Positions 33,610 through 35,932 of a stretch of DNA of 35,932 nt are shown one piece after another. The notes below the pieces were generated by a model that worked only from the letters and a program-made list of their open reading frames with translations, was not told the DNA's origin and ran no database searches. This stretch comes from Ilumatobacteraceae bacterium (lineage in GTDB: Bacteria > Actinomycetota > Acidimicrobiia > Acidimicrobiales > Ilumatobacteraceae): NCBI GenBank assembly GCA_025358075.1, contig JANYKU010000082.1:1-35932 (forward strand), written 5' to 3'. Positions within the stretch are counted from its first letter, which is position 1, and every line of letters starts with the position of its first letter. Made by a program: the position numbers and the translations under genes.

Positions 33610-33616
33610 TGCTGTT

Positions 33617-34666
33617 GTGAGCGACCCAGTCGATGTCTCCGTGGCCGGACGTACCGTCACGGTCACCAGCCCGGACAAGGTCTTCTTCACGACTCGGGGC
33701 GACACCAAACTCGACCTCGTCAACTACTACCTGTCAGTTGGCGACTCGGTCATGAGCCAGATGATCGATCGCCCCGTGCTGCTGCAGCGCTTCCCCAATG
33801 GCGCGCACGGCTCGAACTTCTTCCAGAAGCGGATCCCCGACGGCGCGCCCGACTGGCTGCACACCACGATGGTGCAGACTCCCAACGGCACACCATCGCG
33901 GGCACTGGTCGTCGCCGATCTGGCTCACCTGGTGTGGGCCGTCAACCTCGGCTGCCTCGGCTTCCACTCCTGGCCGGTCCGCGCTTCCGATCCCGAGCAC
34001 TGCGACGAACTACGCATCGACCTCGATCCGGGTCCTGGCACCACGTACGCGATGGCCCAGGAGGCAGCCGCGGCGACCAAGGCGCTGCTCGACGACATCG
34101 GCATCACCGGGTACATCAAGACCTCCGGCAACCGGGGACTGCATGTCTACGTGCGTCTTCTGCCGACGCACGACAGCGTCGCGGTTCGCAGTGCCGCAGT
34201 CGCCATGGCACGCGAGCTCGAACGACGTCACCCGACGCTGATCACCGCGGCATGGTGGAAGGAAGAGCGCGGGGCCCGCATCTTCATCGACTTCAATCAG
34301 AACGCGCCGCACAAGACCGTCTTCGCACCATGGTCCGTCCGAGCACTCGACCACGCCCCGGTGTCGTTCCCGTTCCCGTGGGAGTTGTTGCCCACGCTGC
34401 GGCCCCACGACATGACGATCGCAACCGTGCCGACCTGGGTCGCCGAGCACGGTGACGCATGGGTGGCGATGAACGACTCGCCACAACCAATCGAACCGTT
34501 CCTCGATATGGTCCGCCGCGACCAAGGGGCCGGACTGGTCGACGCCCCGTGGCCCCCCGTCTACCCGAAGATGGAGGGCGAGCCGATGCGGGTCGCACCC
34601 AGCCGCGCCAAGAAGCCGAAGCCCGACAAGCCGAAACCGAAAAAACCGAGAACGGACGCCGTTTGA
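33617..34666 (+). CDS. ligD: LigD-type polymerase/primase domain protein (NHEJ)
   Basis: The 349-residue protein matches the polymerase domain (PolDom, archaeo-eukaryotic primase superfamily) of the non-homologous end-joining ligase LigD. Motifs are FQKRIPDGAPDWLHT, the catalytic Asp135-x-Asp137 in LRIDLDPGPG, GYIKTSGNRGLHVYV, and the third Asp225 in IFIDFNQN, plus HKTVFAPWSVR. It has no ligase or 3'-phosphoesterase domain, so it is a stand-alone polymerase. The last ~20 residues are Lys/Pro-rich and could bind DNA. The GTG start is fixed by the TACGGT box. Its TGA overlaps the next ATG (TGATG), coupling it to a metallo-hydrolase. No Ku gene is in the window. Confidence 0.93.
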   Translation: MSDPVDVSVAGRTVTVTSPDKVFFTTRGDTKLDLVNYYLSVGDSVMSQMIDRPVLLQRFPNGAHGSNFFQKRIPDGAPDWLHTTMVQTPNGTPSRALVVADLAHLVWAVNLGCLGFHSWPVRASDPEHCDELRIDLDPGPGTTYAMAQEAAAATKALLDDIGITGYIKTSGNRGLHVYVRLLPTHDSVAVRSAAVAMARELERRHPTLITAAWWKEERGARIFIDFNQNAPHKTVFAPWSVRALDHAPVSFPFPWELLPTLRPHDMTIATVPTWVAEHGDAWVAMNDSPQPIEPFLDMVRRDQGAGLVDAPWPPVYPKMEGEPMRVAPSRAKKPKPDKPKPKKPRTDAV

Positions 34667-35445
34667 TGAACGCCCTACCGATTGCCGACCACTGGTTCGA
34701 GCGACGCACGATCGACGACTCGATCACCCTGCTGTGGGAGCCATACGTGATCGCTCTCATGCGCTGCAACATCTGGCACATCACCGGCCGCGACCGTGAC
34801 CTCGTGATCGACACGGGCATGGGCTTGATGAGCCTCTCCGACGAACTCGCCGACCTTGTCGGCAAGACCGTCACCGCCGTCGCCACGCACGGCCACGACG
34901 ACCACATCGGAGGGCACCACGAGTTCGACGACGTTGTGGTGCATCCGCGCGAGGCGCCGCTGTTGCTCGATCCACCGATCTCGTCACTCGTGCCCCGAGA
35001 GGCGTGGGGCGACGACGTCGTCGACTCGCTCGAGGCTGCCGGCTACCCCATGCCAGAGCCGTACTTCGTCACCGCGTTGCCGGCGGGTGTCGCTGTCGAC
35101 TCGTTCCACCAGCAACCCGTTGCCCGTGTGCGCCACATCGACGAGGGCGACGAGATCGATCTCGGCGATCGTTGCTTCCAGGTGCTCCACCTTCCCGGCC
35201 ATTCCCCCGGTTCGATCGGCCTCTGGGAGGAGCGGACCGGCACGCTTTTCTCCGGCGACGCGATCTACGACGGCCCCTTGCTCGACGAGCTCCCCGAATC
35301 GTCGATCTCCGATTACTGCGCAACCATGGATCGCCTGCTCACCCTTCCGATCCAGGTCGTGCACGGTGGGCACGATCCGAGCTTCGGACGCGACCGCCTG
35401 CGCGAGCTGGCCGGCGCCTACCTCTCGCGTCGCCGATCTCGGTGA
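34666..35445 (+). CDS. Metallo-beta-lactamase fold hydrolase coupled to LigD-type gene
   Basis: The 259-residue protein has the metal motif THGHDDH (His75, His77, Asp79, His80), His in HLPGHSPGS near residue 180, Asp in FSGDAIYDG near 198 and His in VVHGGHDPSFG near 236, so a two-metal MBL site looks complete. It starts at the ATG that shares one base with the ligD-type stop (TGATG). It lacks the beta-CASP insertion of MBL nucleases such as SNM1 and RNase J, so a nuclease role is not supported. It may be a small-molecule hydrolase or act on a nucleotide product; the coupling is the only clue. Confidence 0.85.
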   Translation: MNALPIADHWFERRTIDDSITLLWEPYVIALMRCNIWHITGRDRDLVIDTGMGLMSLSDELADLVGKTVTAVATHGHDDHIGGHHEFDDVVVHPREAPLLLDPPISSLVPREAWGDDVVDSLEAAGYPMPEPYFVTALPAGVAVDSFHQQPVARVRHIDEGDEIDLGDRCFQVLHLPGHSPGSIGLWEERTGTLFSGDAIYDGPLLDELPESSISDYCATMDRLLTLPIQVVHGGHDPSFGRDRLRELAGAYLSRRRSR

Positions 35446-35452
35446 AAGTGAC

Positions 35453-35481
35453 TTGCCAACACAAACGTCGAATGTTTGAAT
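35453..35481 (+). promoter_or_regulatory. Possible promoter TTGCCA-N17-TTGAAT before the 14-codon ORF
   Basis: TTGCCA (35453-35458) is followed after 17 nt by TTGAAT (35476-35481). A transcript would start near 35488, just before a strong ribosome-binding site. The region is lower in G+C than its surroundings. Confidence 0.35.
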
Positions 35482-35514
35482 TGTCTGCACCAGAGAGAGG
35501 AGGTGGTCCAAACG

Positions 35515-35559
35515 ATGACAGGTCTTAGTTGTGGGACTCTGGAGGTGGTTGGCCGCTAA
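35515..35559 (+). CDS. 14-codon ORF with extended Shine-Dalgarno sequence
   Basis: The frame reads MTGLSCGTLEVVGR and stops with TAA. It is preceded by GAGAGGAGGTGG (35495-35506), which is almost fully complementary to the 3' end of 16S rRNA and ends 8 nt before the ATG. This is the strongest ribosome-binding site in the window. The peptide is too short for a domain; it could be a leader peptide, a small protein, or the start of a gene cut by the adjacent insertion sequence. A 7-bp inverted repeat (35524-35530/35558-35564) overlaps it. I cannot name a family. Confidence 0.4.
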   Translation: MTGLSCGTLEVVGR

Positions 35560-35564
35560 CTAAG
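35524..35564. repeat. 7-bp inverted repeat CTTAGTT/AACTAAG
   Basis: CTTAGTT at 35524-35530 and AACTAAG at 35558-35564 can pair around a 27-nt loop. It covers most of the 14-codon ORF and its stop. It may be a regulatory hairpin of that transcript or belong to the end of the adjacent insertion sequence. Confidence 0.35.
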
Positions 35565-35582
35565 GGCTCCCCGCAGGATTGA

Positions 35583-35868
35583 TCAAACGTTGGGGATGGC
35601 GGCCAGGGTGTAGTTCCAGTCGCCGTGCCAGTCGTGTCGGGTGAGTGGGAGGGCTGCCATTTCGGTGTCGCTGATCTTGACGCCTTTCTCGTACCACTCG
35701 GTGTCGCGTTCGGCTCTGATGGTGAGCCCGGTTTCGGTGGTGGTCGCGGCGACCAGTTCGATGATGGTGCGGTGGGAGGTGAGTGAGTGGCCGGCCGCGC
35801 CAGTTCATGGTGATGTACGAGAACATGCGGTGCTCGATCCGGTTCCATTTCGACGTGCCCGGCGGATA
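35583..35868 (-). pseudogene. ISAzo13-type transposase remnant (C-terminal part, frameshifted)
   Basis: On the minus strand, YPPGTSKWNRIEHRMFSYI and TMNWRGRPLT match the conserved DDE-domain end of ISAzo13-family transposases (usual form HxPPGTSKWNKIEHRLFSxI...NWRGxPL). In a second frame it continues as SHRTIIELVAATTTETGL and ends DWHGDWNYTLAAIPNV at the TGA 35583-35585. The two frames are split by a 4-bp tandem duplication, GTGA-GTGA, at 35779-35786 on the plus strand. Upstream of YPPG the sequence no longer matches the family and an in-frame stop lies at 35920-35922. The element is therefore dead, at least here; its other end is outside the window. Confidence 0.8.
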
Positions 35869-35932
35869 TGCGCGCCCCGCTGCCCCATCTTCTTGTCTCT
35901 GGGGCCGATGGTGAGCCCATCACTCTTGGCCT

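Noticed and set aside
31404-33620. 738-codon open frame on the plus strand
   Set aside because: It lies antisense to the carboxyltransferase and enolase-superfamily genes, both of which have clear motifs. Long antisense frames are expected at high G+C; its composition (His/Arg/Asp-rich) is typical of a shadow.

Overview
The window is chromosomal DNA of a high-G+C actinobacterium. The best fit is the class Acidimicrobiia (Ilumatobacter/Acidimicrobium-like), judged from gene content, GTG starts, strong G/C codon bias and the many promoter boxes that sit directly on start codons. This placement is inference. Almost every base is coding, and the genes are mostly metabolic housekeeping and lipid/envelope functions. 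No phage, CRISPR or conjugation module is seen. The two ends are the only mobile-DNA-like parts.

Layout. Bases 1-302: a partial reading frame that looks like the tail of a site-specific recombinase runs into the 3' half of an intact tRNA-Ala(GGC), a typical integration scar. 365-3169 (minus): nadD, a degenerate LytR-CpsA-Psr protein and rsfS, joined by 4-bp ATGA overlaps, followed by an ABM-domain membrane protein. 3248-6961 (plus): an unusual sigma-70 factor, class II DAHP synthase, a beta-lactamase-fold hydrolase and a small unknown protein. 6964-11631: thiolase, PIG-L deacetylase, cytochrome P450, histidine phosphatase and a small membrane protein. 11706-17792: a DUF2510 membrane protein, a heterodimeric ABC exporter, a DoxX protein, a one-TM protein and a hexapeptide acyltransferase. 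17891-21483: phosphatidylcholine synthase, a P1-family self-cleaving hydrolase, panB and panC. 21507-27504: a DUF2510-CPBP protease, an FAD oxidoreductase, an M1 lipoprotein peptidase, a ProA-like dehydrogenase and a metallo-hydrolase. 27605-31736: a YhhN protein, a TauE-like permease, a 2OG-Fe(II) oxygenase, and a GNAT/enolase-superfamily pair that matches the known N-succinylamino acid racemase pathway. 31746-35445: a biotinyl-carboxyltransferase fusion, a LigD-type polymerase and a second metallo-hydrolase. 35453-35932: a 14-codon ORF with a very strong ribosome-binding site, then a frameshifted ISAzo13-type transposase remnant.

The most coherent window-wide signal is promoter architecture. 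Thirteen genes have a TANNNT box (mostly TA[G/C]NNT) ending 6-8 nt before the start codon, which predicts leaderless mRNAs. Three divergent pairs (8924/8970, 22325/22375, 33575/33617) have two such boxes back to back within about 50 bp. Genes without the box are mostly inside operons (4-bp overlaps or very short gaps) or have a Shine-Dalgarno sequence. Convergent genes often abut with 0-1 nt between stops, leaving no room for intrinsic terminators.

I did not find a clear new multi-gene defence or biosynthetic system. The best leads are the divergent sigma factor, the complementary degeneracy of the ABC pair, the biotinyl-carboxyltransferase fusion, the LigD-polymerase/metallo-hydrolase pair, and the 14-codon ORF at the right end.
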